From a virus: DNA of 37,655 nt. Below the pieces are notes generated by a model. It had not been told where the DNA came from, made no database searches, and saw only the letters and a list, made by a program, of their open reading frames with translations. Made by a program: the position numbers and the translations under genes. Of this stretch, positions 22,450-29,013 are shown in pieces. Position 1 is the stretch's first letter, and each line of letters starts with the position of its first letter. The stretch spans positions 1-37,655 of the IMG/VR virus record IMGVR_UViG_3300030109_002360; one strand, written 5' to 3'.

Positions 22450-22460
22450 CGTTTTAGTAA
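22450..22460 (+). promoter_or_regulatory. CGTTTTAGTAA motif without hairpin, last typical copy
   Basis: This is the fourteenth and last standard copy. It lies between the 74- and 182-residue genes with no clear hairpin upstream. An AAAGGAG site follows before ATG 22486. Confidence 0.75.
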
Positions 22461-22485
22461 ATAATAATCAGTTAAAGGAGTAAAT

Positions 22486-23034
22486 ATGACAACTGAGAAC
22501 ACGCCTAATCCTTACGCTAACGAGAATGACACTATTGAATTGTCAGTATCTGAGATGAAAGGACAACGGGCAATCTACTTACCAGTAGAAGTAACTGTAA
22601 AAATGCAGGGTAAATACAATGTTAAAGACAGACCGTTTAAACAAGTAATTCTTGAAGAGGTAAATGGGTTCTGGAACCCACCTCATGAACTGTTTGCAGG
22701 AGCCAAAGGTATTGCTCTTCTTTCTATCAATAAGATAGCATCAGGAACACTTTACTGGGACATCCAGTCATGGGAACCAGTTGACGGTGGACAAGTAGTA
22801 GCACCTACTGAAAAAGTATCCGTACCTGTTGCCTCATCAGGTGGCAGTGTGGATGGCAGGAACAGGTCTATAGAAAGACAGGTTGCTGTGAAAGCCCTGA
22901 TTGAACTAGCACCTCATTGTGAGGGATTAGTATCAGCAGGTTTCATGAAAGGTGAAACTGCAGCCAGAGTAGTTAGGAAAGCAGTATTAGGTGCTGAAGA
23001 ACTACTTGGAGAACTGAGTGAAGACAATGGATAA
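22486..23034 (+). CDS. Early protein, possibly nucleic-acid related, unknown
   Basis: 182 residues. The N-terminal half is beta-rich (DTIELSVSEMKGQRAIYLPV, EVTVKMQGKYNVKDRPFKQ). A Gly/Ser linker (SSGGSVDGRNRSIERQ, about 120-135) leads to a helical C-terminal part ending in acidic residues (LLGELSEDNG). A beta domain, flexible linker and acidic tip recall single-stranded DNA-binding proteins, and the gene sits just before the replication genes. That reading is speculative. Confidence 0.72.
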   Translation: MTTENTPNPYANENDTIELSVSEMKGQRAIYLPVEVTVKMQGKYNVKDRPFKQVILEEVNGFWNPPHELFAGAKGIALLSINKIASGTLYWDIQSWEPVDGGQVVAPTEKVSVPVASSGGSVDGRNRSIERQVAVKALIELAPHCEGLVSAGFMKGETAARVVRKAVLGAEELLGELSEDNG

Positions 23035-23230
23035 AATGCTTTACACAGTCCTTGAGGCTAAAGAAATGATGGGTATAGGTAGAAACAGACTTTATGACTT
23101 GATAAAAGAAAACAAGATAAAGTCAATCAAGGTCGGTACTCACATCAAGATTACTAAGGAGTCTATCGATGACTTCATGAGTAGACTTGAAGATGCCGGC
23201 TCTATCGAAAACCTACAACCAATTAATTAA
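23018..23230 (+). CDS. Excisionase-family helix-turn-helix DNA-binding protein
   Basis: 70 residues. YTVLEAKEMMGIGRNRLYDL then IKENKIKSIKVGTHIKITKE is the classic excisionase/MerR-type winged HTH pattern: a helix, a recognition helix with a Tyr-x-x-Ile pair, then a beta wing. The start may be GTG 23018, six bases after GGAG, or ATG 23027 or 23036. It overlaps the previous gene. No integrase is present, so a regulatory or replication-origin binding role is likelier than excision. Confidence 0.82.
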   Translation: MKTMDKMLYTVLEAKEMMGIGRNRLYDLIKENKIKSIKVGTHIKITKESIDDFMSRLEDAGSIENLQPIN

Positions 23231-23236
23231 TTTAAT

Positions 23237-23312
23237 CGGGCACAGGTTCCTCCAAGAAAACGATAAGGTAAATCTCCGGTAGAGATGATAGCATCCCTTA
23301 TTCCTGTGTCCG
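23237..23312 (+). ncRNA. 76-nt structured RNA element with anti-Shine-Dalgarno-like bulge
   Basis: CGGGCACAGG (23237-23246) pairs with CCTGTGTCCG (23303-23312) with one G-U pair. Inside, ATAAGG (23263-23268) pairs with CCTTAT (23296-23301) and ATCTC (23272-23276) with GAGAT (23282-23286). The 5' bulge contains TTCCTCC (23247-23253), complementary to an AAGGAGG-type ribosome site. It lies in the gene-free 142 bases after the HTH gene and is followed by CGTTTACTAAGTAA, similar to the cassette motif. It may be a cis-acting switch or a small RNA; it lacks tRNA features. Confidence 0.6.
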
Positions 23313-23326
23313 TTTACTAAGTAACT

Positions 23327-23354
23327 GAGGGGTTGGGAAATTTCCCTGCCCCTC
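23327..23354 (+). terminator. Long GC-rich hairpin before the next early gene
   Basis: GAGGGG (23327-23332) pairs with CCCCTC (23349-23354), and the inner GGGAAATTTCCC is itself a perfect palindrome, giving one long stem with a small internal loop. CGTTAGAAAGGAG follows, a degenerate version of the motif-plus-ribosome-site arrangement. There is no T-run. Confidence 0.7.
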
Positions 23355-23372
23355 GTTAGAAAGGAGTTAAAC

Positions 23373-23618
23373 GTGAACAACATTCAAACATTTTTAAAAG
23401 AGATGAAAGTGATTGTAGATTTTGCTATCAAGTACAGTAAGGCGTTAAATCATAACGAAATACCCGAAACTGAAATTGAAAAAGTAAGAGATGCAGTTGA
23501 GTCTCTCGATAATATGTGGGGCGAGGAACGCTTGCAATCTGCTTTAGATGCAATGCAAGATGAACAAGCTGACATAAAAAGTATTGTCGAAGATATGCTT
23601 GAAGAAATAAACGATTAA
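23373..23618 (+). CDS. Small helical acidic protein, unknown
   Basis: 81 residues from a GTG start that follows AAAGGAGTTAAAC. It is helical and acidic throughout (NIQTFLKEMKVIVDFAIKYS, DAMQDEQADIKSIVEDMLEE). The next gene also begins with GTG after a very similar leader (AAAGGAGCAAAAC). No family recognised; small acidic phage proteins of this type are often partners of larger enzymes. Confidence 0.72.
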   Translation: MNNIQTFLKEMKVIVDFAIKYSKALNHNEIPETEIEKVRDAVESLDNMWGEERLQSALDAMQDEQADIKSIVEDMLEEIND

Positions 23619-23634
23619 TAGAAAGGAGCAAAAC

Positions 23635-23832
23635 GTGTTATACAACGTAAACATAAGTCAGATGAGTTATGCAACTATTGAAGTTGATGCAGACTCAAAA
23701 GAAGAAGCTGAACAAAAAGTTAAAGATATGTCGCATAGCGAGATTGATGACAATGCACAGCTTAGAGACACATCTGATTTCATTGAAGTCATTGAAGTCG
23801 ATGAAGTCAAGACAACGCAAGCAAAGTTATGA
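23635..23832 (+). CDS. Small DpnD/PcfM-like protein
   Basis: 65 residues from GTG 23635 with AAAGGAGCAAAAC upstream. MLYNVNISQMSYATIEVDAD then SKEEAEQKVKDMSH is the clearest of three examples of the short beta-beta-alpha pattern (also at 16727 and 18272) that resembles DpnD/PcfM-type domains. The end is acidic (FIEVIEVDEV). The last four bases overlap the next start. Function unknown. Confidence 0.75.
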   Translation: MLYNVNISQMSYATIEVDADSKEEAEQKVKDMSHSEIDDNAQLRDTSDFIEVIEVDEVKTTQAKL

Positions 23833-24407
23833 TTGAAAAGAAAATTATAACAATACTTAAGGACAAGTCTGAGATATCTATTGCAGGTATCTCAGATGCA
23901 GTCGGTGTCTCAAAGAGGTCAGTACAAAGAAAGTTAAAGGTAATGATGGCTGATGGGTTAGTTGATAGAATAAGCAATAAAACAGGAAGAGGTAACGTTC
24001 AAGTGTATGAAATAAAGGGTGACAAAAAGGGTGACAAAAGGGTGACAGAAGAGACATGGATAGACAGATTCAATAGTTTCTGTAACAAGTTACTAGTTAC
24101 TAAAGATACTAAGTATCTAACAGAGAGACAGATACAATTTGTCAAAGACGAATTTAAAGATAAGAACATAGAATATATTGTTGAGGAGTTTTGTTCTTAC
24201 TGGGAGGTGGCTAACAAACCAAAAACATTTGTCCCATACTTGAGGTTGAGGACATGGCTAAGAAAGGCAAAAGAATATGAAAGAAATGAAATACGACCAA
24301 CTGGTCAAAAAACTGCAAAAGGAAGAAGACTCAGCGATAGTTCGGGGAACAAGTTTAAAGATTCCAAACTCAATGACCTCGCCAGAAGAAGTCAAAGCAT
24401 TCACTAA
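23829..24407 (+). CDS. Winged-helix protein, probable replication initiator or DnaD-like protein
   Basis: 192 residues. The N-terminal 60 form a winged helix (IAGISDAVGVSKRSVQRKLK, then a wing with ISNKTGRGNVQVYEI). A Lys-rich linker (GDKKGDKR) leads to a helical domain with FVKDEFKDKNIEYIVEEFCS then YW, and VPYLRLRTWLRKAKEYE, like the C-terminal part of DnaD-type or other phage replication proteins. It lies directly before the helicase loader. The last 130 bases overlap that gene in another frame, so the tail beyond about residue 150 may be dispensable. Confidence 0.75.
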   Translation: MIEKKIITILKDKSEISIAGISDAVGVSKRSVQRKLKVMMADGLVDRISNKTGRGNVQVYEIKGDKKGDKRVTEETWIDRFNSFCNKLLVTKDTKYLTERQIQFVKDEFKDKNIEYIVEEFCSYWEVANKPKTFVPYLRLRTWLRKAKEYERNEIRPTGQKTAKGRRLSDSSGNKFKDSKLNDLARRSQSIH

Positions 24408-25299
24408 AGAATTGATAGAGGTCTGTCTTCCGGGTGAACTTACACCATTAGATGCAGTTGAAGCAGGTTATCCTGCAATACCATGGAAGAGATTACCCAA
24501 GAGTGTAAGAAATGAAGTGGATATTTTAGTGTCAGAGAGACACACAAAGAACATAAGAGACCTGAATGAAAGAGCCAAGGCAAACGCAGGTAAGGCATTC
24601 AAGACACCAACGGTGTGTGTTTGCAGTGGATTGGGTTGGGTCACAGGACTTTTTCCTGTCGGCGACCCTAACTTTGGCAAGGCATTTCCTTGTGTATGTA
24701 AATCTAACAAGACTGATTACAGTAAGTACCTCTGGGAGGTATCAGGTCTTGGTGAGACAACATTCCAAAGATTTAATAATTATGAACTGAGGACCGATGA
24801 GTGCAAAGTTGCAAAGGATTCTGCATTTAGTTGGGCAAGTGGAGACAAAAGTCCATGGATGGTTATGCTTGGCAATGTTGGTGTTGGTAAGACTCACCTT
24901 GCAAAAGCATCTGTTTCTTGGATAATTGGAAGGAAAGAGATGGTTGTCTATATGACATCAGCAGAACTCGCATCAAAGGTTAAATCCATGATGGATACCA
25001 ACAAGTATGATGAGTATGTAAACCACCTTAAGAATGTAAAGCATCTAATCATTGATGACTTGGGCAGAGAATACTCAACTGACTATGTCAGGTCTCTGTT
25101 CTATGAGATATTAGATTACAGGTACTCAAGAAGAATGAGGACTATGATTACATCTAACTTTTCTTTGGATGAACTGGAGCAAGTCTTTGACTTTGCTGTG
25201 GTAGATAGATTCAAAGATGTGATGGTCAGCACGCTTGTAGTTCTTGGTGAGACTGAAAGCATGAGGCAGGAGGAGAGGAATGAACTACCATGGGAGTAG
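24277..25299 (+). CDS. DnaC-type helicase loader ATPase
   Basis: 340 residues. The AAA+ core has Walker A GNVGVGKT (199-206), Walker B HLIIDD (256-261), sensor TSN (292-294) and a likely Arg finger in VVDRFKD (Arg311). Upstream, CVCSGLG (Cys114, Cys116) and PCVCKS (Cys139, Cys141) could bind zinc, as in many phage DnaC-like proteins. It would load the host replicative helicase, since no phage helicase or polymerase is seen. The start at ATG 24277 overlaps the previous gene by 131 bases; a later Met (24372) would shorten the overlap. Confidence 0.88.
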   Translation: MKEMKYDQLVKKLQKEEDSAIVRGTSLKIPNSMTSPEEVKAFTKELIEVCLPGELTPLDAVEAGYPAIPWKRLPKSVRNEVDILVSERHTKNIRDLNERAKANAGKAFKTPTVCVCSGLGWVTGLFPVGDPNFGKAFPCVCKSNKTDYSKYLWEVSGLGETTFQRFNNYELRTDECKVAKDSAFSWASGDKSPWMVMLGNVGVGKTHLAKASVSWIIGRKEMVVYMTSAELASKVKSMMDTNKYDEYVNHLKNVKHLIIDDLGREYSTDYVRSLFYEILDYRYSRRMRTMITSNFSLDELEQVFDFAVVDRFKDVMVSTLVVLGETESMRQEERNELPWE

Positions 25300-25583
25300 A
25301 CTTTACAGACAAAGAGAAATCAATGGGTCAGTTAAAAGCTGGTCTTGCATGGTGCACGGATGAGTTCAAGGAATTATATTTTCAAGATGAGATTGTCGAA
25401 GATGCAGAACGTTGGGAAAAATTCTGGGAAAAAATGACAATGCTTGAACACATGGAAGAATGGTTGAGGAATTTACACGGTATGAAAGGTTGTGTATGGG
25501 GTCCCAAAGGCAAGTGCCAATGGGAACAGCCAATGACTTGTGATTACTGTGTAGAACAAGTAAATAAATTAAACATAGTGTGA
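25290..25583 (+). CDS. Small Trp/Cys-rich protein, unknown
   Basis: 97 residues, MGVDFTDKEKSMGQLKAGLA. The middle is helical and acidic (ERWEKFWEKMTMLEHMEEWL). The end has three Cys, GCVWGPKGKCQW and TCDYCVEQ, which may bind zinc. It overlaps the helicase-loader gene by ten bases and ends just before the nuclease gene, so it belongs to the replication operon. Its partner or function is unknown. Confidence 0.72.
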   Translation: MGVDFTDKEKSMGQLKAGLAWCTDEFKELYFQDEIVEDAERWEKFWEKMTMLEHMEEWLRNLHGMKGCVWGPKGKCQWEQPMTCDYCVEQVNKLNIV

Positions 25584-25595
25584 TTAGGAGGTTAC

Positions 25596-26348
25596 ATGAA
25601 AGGTACAATTAGAAGCTATCTATCTGTATCTCAGATACGAAAGTACATGACTTGTGGTATGCAATACTACTACAGGTATGTCGAAGGTATCCCTGAGAAG
25701 ATGGGTAGTGCTGTGCTTAGAGGAACAAGCGTTGACAATGCTGCCAACGAACATTTCCTCAAACAGGCACAGACAAACAAGGGTCTGACTCAAAGTCAAT
25801 TCGTAGACTTTGCTGTCAATGTTCATGAAAAAGAACAAGACAGTGACACGTTTGATTGGGAGAAAGACGACATTACAAAAGACATTAGCAAGGATAGGAC
25901 TTCTAAACTTGCTGAGACTTATCACAAAGACTTTGGTGATAAGTTCAAAGCCAAAGAGGTGCAAGTAGAACTTGTATCAGTAGATGATGGTGGCGAAGAG
26001 TTCAAAGGCTTTGCTGACTTCATTACAGTTGATGGGGTTATTGTCGACAACAAAGTCAAGAAACGAAACGTGACACCTGACCTGACTAGGGATTTGCAAC
26101 TTGTAAAGTATGCAGACATGGCTAACGTAGACAAGGTTGGAATGGCTGTAGTCCAAGACATAGCCACACCAAAGACTTTCTACCATCACGCCGAGGTGAC
26201 ACAAGACGACAAAGACAGAGTTAACAAACGAATTGAACACGTTAAGTCTGGAATAGCCAATAAAGTGTTTATGCCTGCACCGGAAGGTAGTTGGGCTTGC
26301 ACACAGAAGTGGTGTTCATTCTGGGAGATATGTGAGTTTGGAAAGTAA
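25596..26348 (+). CDS. Cas4/RecB-like PD-(D/E)XK nuclease with Fe-S cysteines
   Basis: 250 residues. The nuclease core shows GFADFI (Asp141), IVDNK (Asp151, Lys153) and QLVKY (Gln168, Tyr172), the D...DxK...QxxxY order of the RecB/Cas4 family. One Cys near the start (Cys20) and three at the end (CTQKWCSFWEIC: 235, 240, 246) match the four-Cys layout that holds a 4Fe-4S cluster in Cas4 and AddB. A role in processing DNA ends in phage recombination or replication is likely. No CRISPR array or Cas protein is present. TTAGGAGGTTAC precedes the start. Confidence 0.85.
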   Translation: MKGTIRSYLSVSQIRKYMTCGMQYYYRYVEGIPEKMGSAVLRGTSVDNAANEHFLKQAQTNKGLTQSQFVDFAVNVHEKEQDSDTFDWEKDDITKDISKDRTSKLAETYHKDFGDKFKAKEVQVELVSVDDGGEEFKGFADFITVDGVIVDNKVKKRNVTPDLTRDLQLVKYADMANVDKVGMAVVQDIATPKTFYHHAEVTQDDKDRVNKRIEHVKSGIANKVFMPAPEGSWACTQKWCSFWEICEFGK

Positions 26349-26751
26349 CTCTAAACAAAACTATGATTTTAGGCATGACTTGGAGTTTGGTCAGGAGTCG
26401 GAACATTGGTTCTCTCAACTTTTTGGACACTTAGTTGAGATAAAGACTGAACGTGATATATGGTCTCGCACAAAGAAAATTGCTGTGGAACTATACGATG
26501 AACGTAGAGGACAAAGTACAGGACTAAATGTTACTGAAGCAGACTACCAAGTCCATGTCTTTGCTGATAGCAAGGGCAACAAGTTTGGTGCCATGATAAT
26601 ACCAACACAGATACTTCAAGAACTTACATGGGGCAAAGACAAAGTCCCCATGGGTGACACCGATGTTAACGGTAAAAGAAGTTATGGTGTATTATTAGAG
26701 GTCAAAGAAGTATTCTTAGCAATGGTAAACAAGTGTAGGAGTTTAAAATGA
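26332..26751 (+). CDS. PD-(D/E)XK-like small nuclease
   Basis: 139 residues from GTG 26332, overlapping the previous gene by 17 bases. The core reads EIKTERD (Glu36, Lys38), AVELYDERRGQSTGLNVTEA and DYQVHVF, a pattern of small phage PD-(D/E)XK-type proteins with an E-x-K and a following conserved Glu, Gly and Asp-Tyr. It is probably an endonuclease or resolvase-type enzyme in the recombination operon. The exact substrate is unknown. Confidence 0.68.
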   Translation: MSLESNSKQNYDFRHDLEFGQESEHWFSQLFGHLVEIKTERDIWSRTKKIAVELYDERRGQSTGLNVTEADYQVHVFADSKGNKFGAMIIPTQILQELTWGKDKVPMGDTDVNGKRSYGVLLEVKEVFLAMVNKCRSLK

Positions 26752-26906
26752 TGGGCAAACTTAGACCCCAGATATTTTTAGCAATTATCGTCTTAGGTAT
26801 GTTGAGTGCTATCGGTGTATGGCAAGGTTATACAGAGATAGCCACGGGATGTACAGGAGGAATTATAGCCCTAGGTATGAAAGTTTTAGAATCCCCAGAT
26901 GGATAG
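26748..26906 (+). CDS. 52-residue membrane protein
   Basis: ATG 26748 (or ATG 26751) begins a short protein with a clear membrane segment (IFLAIIVLGMLSAIGVW) after a basic N-terminus (MMGKLRPQ), and a second, weaker hydrophobic part (GCTGGIIALGM). It overlaps the previous and next genes by a few bases, which supports translation. It could be a holin-like or envelope-associated protein, but it sits in the early replication operon, so other membrane roles are equally possible. Confidence 0.7.
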   Translation: MMGKLRPQIFLAIIVLGMLSAIGVWQGYTEIATGCTGGIIALGMKVLESPDG

Positions 26907-27183
26907 ACCTTTGACACTCAACGAGTCTCTTGTCAGAGACAACCCTGACATTGAAATAATGCTCGCTGACGGCTTTGATGAGGCTTTTATAGGTGTTGGG
27001 TACCAATTCAATAAAACACTCGCTGTATACGACAAACAACGATGCTTACAAGTCTTAGTAGATAGAGATGGTATGACTCACGATGAAGCAAACGAATACT
27101 TTGAGTTTAATGTAATCGGTGCTTACGTTGGTCCACTTACCCCTGTATTTATGGACAATGTTGTGATACATTCTGAGAATTAA
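26899..27183 (+). CDS. Conserved-type small phage protein, unknown
   Basis: 94 residues (MDRPLTLNESLVRDNPDIEI...). The stretch GVGYQFNKTLAVYDKQRCLQ then EANEYFEFNVIGAYVGPLTP resembles a protein type seen in many phages whose role I do not know. The start overlaps the preceding stop by eight bases. It ends the tightly overlapping replication operon; an 85-base gap follows before the resolvase-like gene. Confidence 0.75.
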   Translation: MDRPLTLNESLVRDNPDIEIMLADGFDEAFIGVGYQFNKTLAVYDKQRCLQVLVDRDGMTHDEANEYFEFNVIGAYVGPLTPVFMDNVVIHSEN

Positions 27184-27268
27184 ACATTCTAAATTCATGC
27201 AAAACAAATTGTCCACACTATTTATATACACATTCTTAAATTAAATTCTATTTGTCCAAGGAGGAACT

Positions 27269-27652
27269 ATGAAAAATAGCGTATGGAAAAACTGGGAGAG
27301 AAGATGGGCTGAGTTTTTTGGTGGTGATGCAGTTAATGCACAAAGAAATCCAGTGACAGGAAGACACTCTGGTGACGTTCCTGATGTAGAAACTATTAAG
27401 TTTTGCCTTGAAGTCAAGGCAGGTAAGGTTGTGTCTAGCAGAACACTTAAGGCTGTAGACCAAGCTAGGAAAGCTGCCAATGCTACAGGAAAGATACCTG
27501 TAGTATGCCAAACACATAAAAAGAACGAACAAGTAGCCGTGCATTTGGTGACAATGGAACTAGATGTATTCTTAGACCTTACAAAACATATTAGAAAAGA
27601 AGAGATGCGAATCAAGAAAAGTCTTGACTCAAGCAAAGAGTTAGGTATTTAA
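27269..27652 (+). CDS. Holliday-junction-resolvase-like PD-(D/E)XK nuclease
   Basis: 127 residues. WERRWAEFFGG, RNPVTGRHSGDVPDV (Asp36, Asp39), CLEVKAG (Glu48, Lys50) and a downstream KAVDQARKAA helix follow the order of small resolvase/VRR-type nucleases: a conserved acidic N-helix, an Asp, then E-x-K. A CAAGGAGGAAC site precedes the start, and the AT-rich 85 bases upstream might hold a weak promoter. It is the last plus-strand gene; its stop overlaps that of the convergent minus-strand gene by three bases or so. Confidence 0.75.
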   Translation: MKNSVWKNWERRWAEFFGGDAVNAQRNPVTGRHSGDVPDVETIKFCLEVKAGKVVSSRTLKAVDQARKAANATGKIPVVCQTHKKNEQVAVHLVTMELDVFLDLTKHIRKEEMRIKKSLDSSKELGI

Positions 27653-27795
27653 GTTTTTTTTCTCCATGGGTTGCCATTGGTAATGTAGTTTCTGTGTAAC
27701 TGTTGTTTGCCACACTTACTACACTTTACTTTAAATTCAGAACCAAGTTTTTTACTAGGCTCAGGTAGTATGTAGACGTGACTACAGTCTTTCAC
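27649..27795 (-). CDS. 48-residue zinc-ribbon microprotein, end of the late unit
   Basis: A GTG start at 27795, three bases beyond the stop of the upstream late gene, opens a frame encoding VKDCSHVYILPEPSKKLGSE, then KVKCSKCGKQQLHRN. The C-x-H near the start and C-x2-C-G in the middle make a credible zinc site, and the tail is basic. A TGA lies directly upstream in frame, so GTG is the only plausible start. It overlaps the 3' end of the convergent plus-strand gene. There is no strong Shine-Dalgarno site, so coupling to the previous gene is assumed. Confidence 0.6.
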   Translation of the reverse strand: MKDCSHVYILPEPSKKLGSEFKVKCSKCGKQQLHRNYITNGNPWRKKT

Positions 27796-27797
27796 TG

Positions 27798-28916
27798 TTA
27801 GTCAGGCTTTCTTTCTACTGGTCCCATTAAGACTTCGACATTCCCGTCAACGACCCAATTGGCACTAGTAACTGTGCTAGACACAGTTAACGCCTTACTA
27901 ACTAATGAACTGTCTCCACCGACCCTATTAAAAGTTACCTCGATTTCTCCGACATCCAATTTATTAAGCGTACATGACCCACCGGATGACACGATGTTAG
28001 TTAAATTAAGTTCGTTTACATAAACCTTAGAAGAACTAATGCTGTCTAATGGACTGATGTGTATTCGGTCATATAACCCACCTTGAGTCTGTAATAGGTC
28101 TGCCATGTAGTAACCACCTGATATTCGCAAGTTAGGTATAGTAGATGAAGCTGTTTGGTATATAGATAAACCATCGGCTTGATTATCCTTGATGGTTGTC
28201 TTATTGGAATTGATATTCGTCATAACCAGAGTGGTACAACTATTTCTTGAAAAGACGAGTTTACCAATTTCTATTCTTGTGTTGTTTCCGTCTATCAAAA
28301 TTGCTTCTGTTTTACCTGATGGCAAAGCAGATGGTTGACCATTAGATGCAAATGAAGTTCCTACGTTTACATCTGATATGCTAATTGTTTCTACTGGTGT
28401 GTCATTAAGTAGAACTCTAAGTGTGTTTGTAGTTACTTCTTCTTTAAATTGTTCTTCTAATTCTGAGTTAGGCATATCTGATGGTGCAAGATATACACCT
28501 GCATCTCGATTACTAAACGACCTTTCTGCAAGTACAGTTTCATTTATTACAACTCCAGTCGTGGCAGTTGAGCCCACTATCAAAAATGAAGCTGCCATCT
28601 GGGGGTTAAAACCTAGCTTAAGAAGCAGATTATATGGGCTTGCCAGAACTTGAAAGAACCTGTGCCACTTCTTACTCTCTTGGTCTAAGTAATCTACTTT
28701 AGCCATTACATAGTCTCTGATAATAAGACCTTTCTTGTAGGACTGAATTGCAATAAGTAAAGGTGATTTAAGAACAAAGACAATCATTCGTACAAAGGCT
28801 CTTGCAATATCGTAAATAAAATTAGCCATTGTTTGAATTAGTTTACCGATACCTTTAACAATATTAAAAGGTAATTTTATAATTGATTTAATTATTTTTT
28901 TGATTTTTTTCCACAT
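27798..28916 (-). CDS. Late protein with membrane-active N-terminus and beta C-terminal domain, unknown
   Basis: I choose ATG 28916 (MWKKIKKIIKSIIKLPFNIV) because GGAGGC lies just before it; a Met six codons earlier precedes that site. The first 75 residues are basic amphipathic helices and one hydrophobic stretch (MIVFVLKSPLLIAIQ). Another hydrophobic helix lies near 105-130 (MAASFLIVGSTATTGVVI). The rest (about 190-372) is Asn/Ser/Thr-rich beta structure. The layout suggests a protein that inserts in or crosses membranes and displays a beta domain. A lysis, tail-tip or penetration role is possible. Confidence 0.68.
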   Translation of the reverse strand: MWKKIKKIIKSIIKLPFNIVKGIGKLIQTMANFIYDIARAFVRMIVFVLKSPLLIAIQSYKKGLIIRDYVMAKVDYLDQESKKWHRFFQVLASPYNLLLKLGFNPQMAASFLIVGSTATTGVVINETVLAERSFSNRDAGVYLAPSDMPNSELEEQFKEEVTTNTLRVLLNDTPVETISISDVNVGTSFASNGQPSALPSGKTEAILIDGNNTRIEIGKLVFSRNSCTTLVMTNINSNKTTIKDNQADGLSIYQTASSTIPNLRISGGYYMADLLQTQGGLYDRIHISPLDSISSSKVYVNELNLTNIVSSGGSCTLNKLDVGEIEVTFNRVGGDSSLVSKALTVSSTVTSANWVVDGNVEVLMGPVERKPD

Positions 28917-29013
28917 AATGCCTCCACACAACAATCATTATACACTATAACATTCACCAACAATAACCATAAGTATAAGACATACACAGTATGCAATGAT
29001 TGCAAGTGTTGAT

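Larger units (their letters stand above)
16394..22460 (+). repeat. Dispersed intergenic motif CGTNTTAGTAA, 14 copies
   Basis: Copies start at 16394, 16688, 16951, 17073, 17499, 17962, 18240, 18812, 19362, 19702, 19844, 20522 (ends TAG), 21783 and 22450. N is T in eight, C in four and A in two. All are on the plus strand, all lie between genes, and most are 20-40 bases before a start codon, followed by an AT-rich spacer and a strong Shine-Dalgarno site. Most copies directly follow a GC-rich hairpin. The motif is absent in this form from the late unit and from genes beyond 23.4 kb. Its role (RNA processing, translation control or promoter element) is unknown. Confidence 0.9.

Noticed and set aside
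16394-22460. CRISPR array
   Set aside because: The repeated unit is only 11 bases, spacing is 100-1260 bases, and the intervals are genes, not spacers.
23237-23312. tRNA gene (76 nt with a terminal stem)
   Set aside because: The length fits, but there is no T-arm consensus, no anticodon arm of normal size and the stem layout is a nested hairpin, not a cloverleaf.
25596-26348. True Cas4 of a CRISPR system
   Set aside because: The Fe-S nuclease layout matches Cas4, but there is no array, cas1 or cas2. Stand-alone phage Cas4/RecB-like nucleases usually belong to recombination modules.
27184-27268. Promoter before the resolvase-like gene
   Set aside because: TTGTCC and AT-rich boxes are present, but no pair has both a good match and 16-19 base spacing, so I do not list one.
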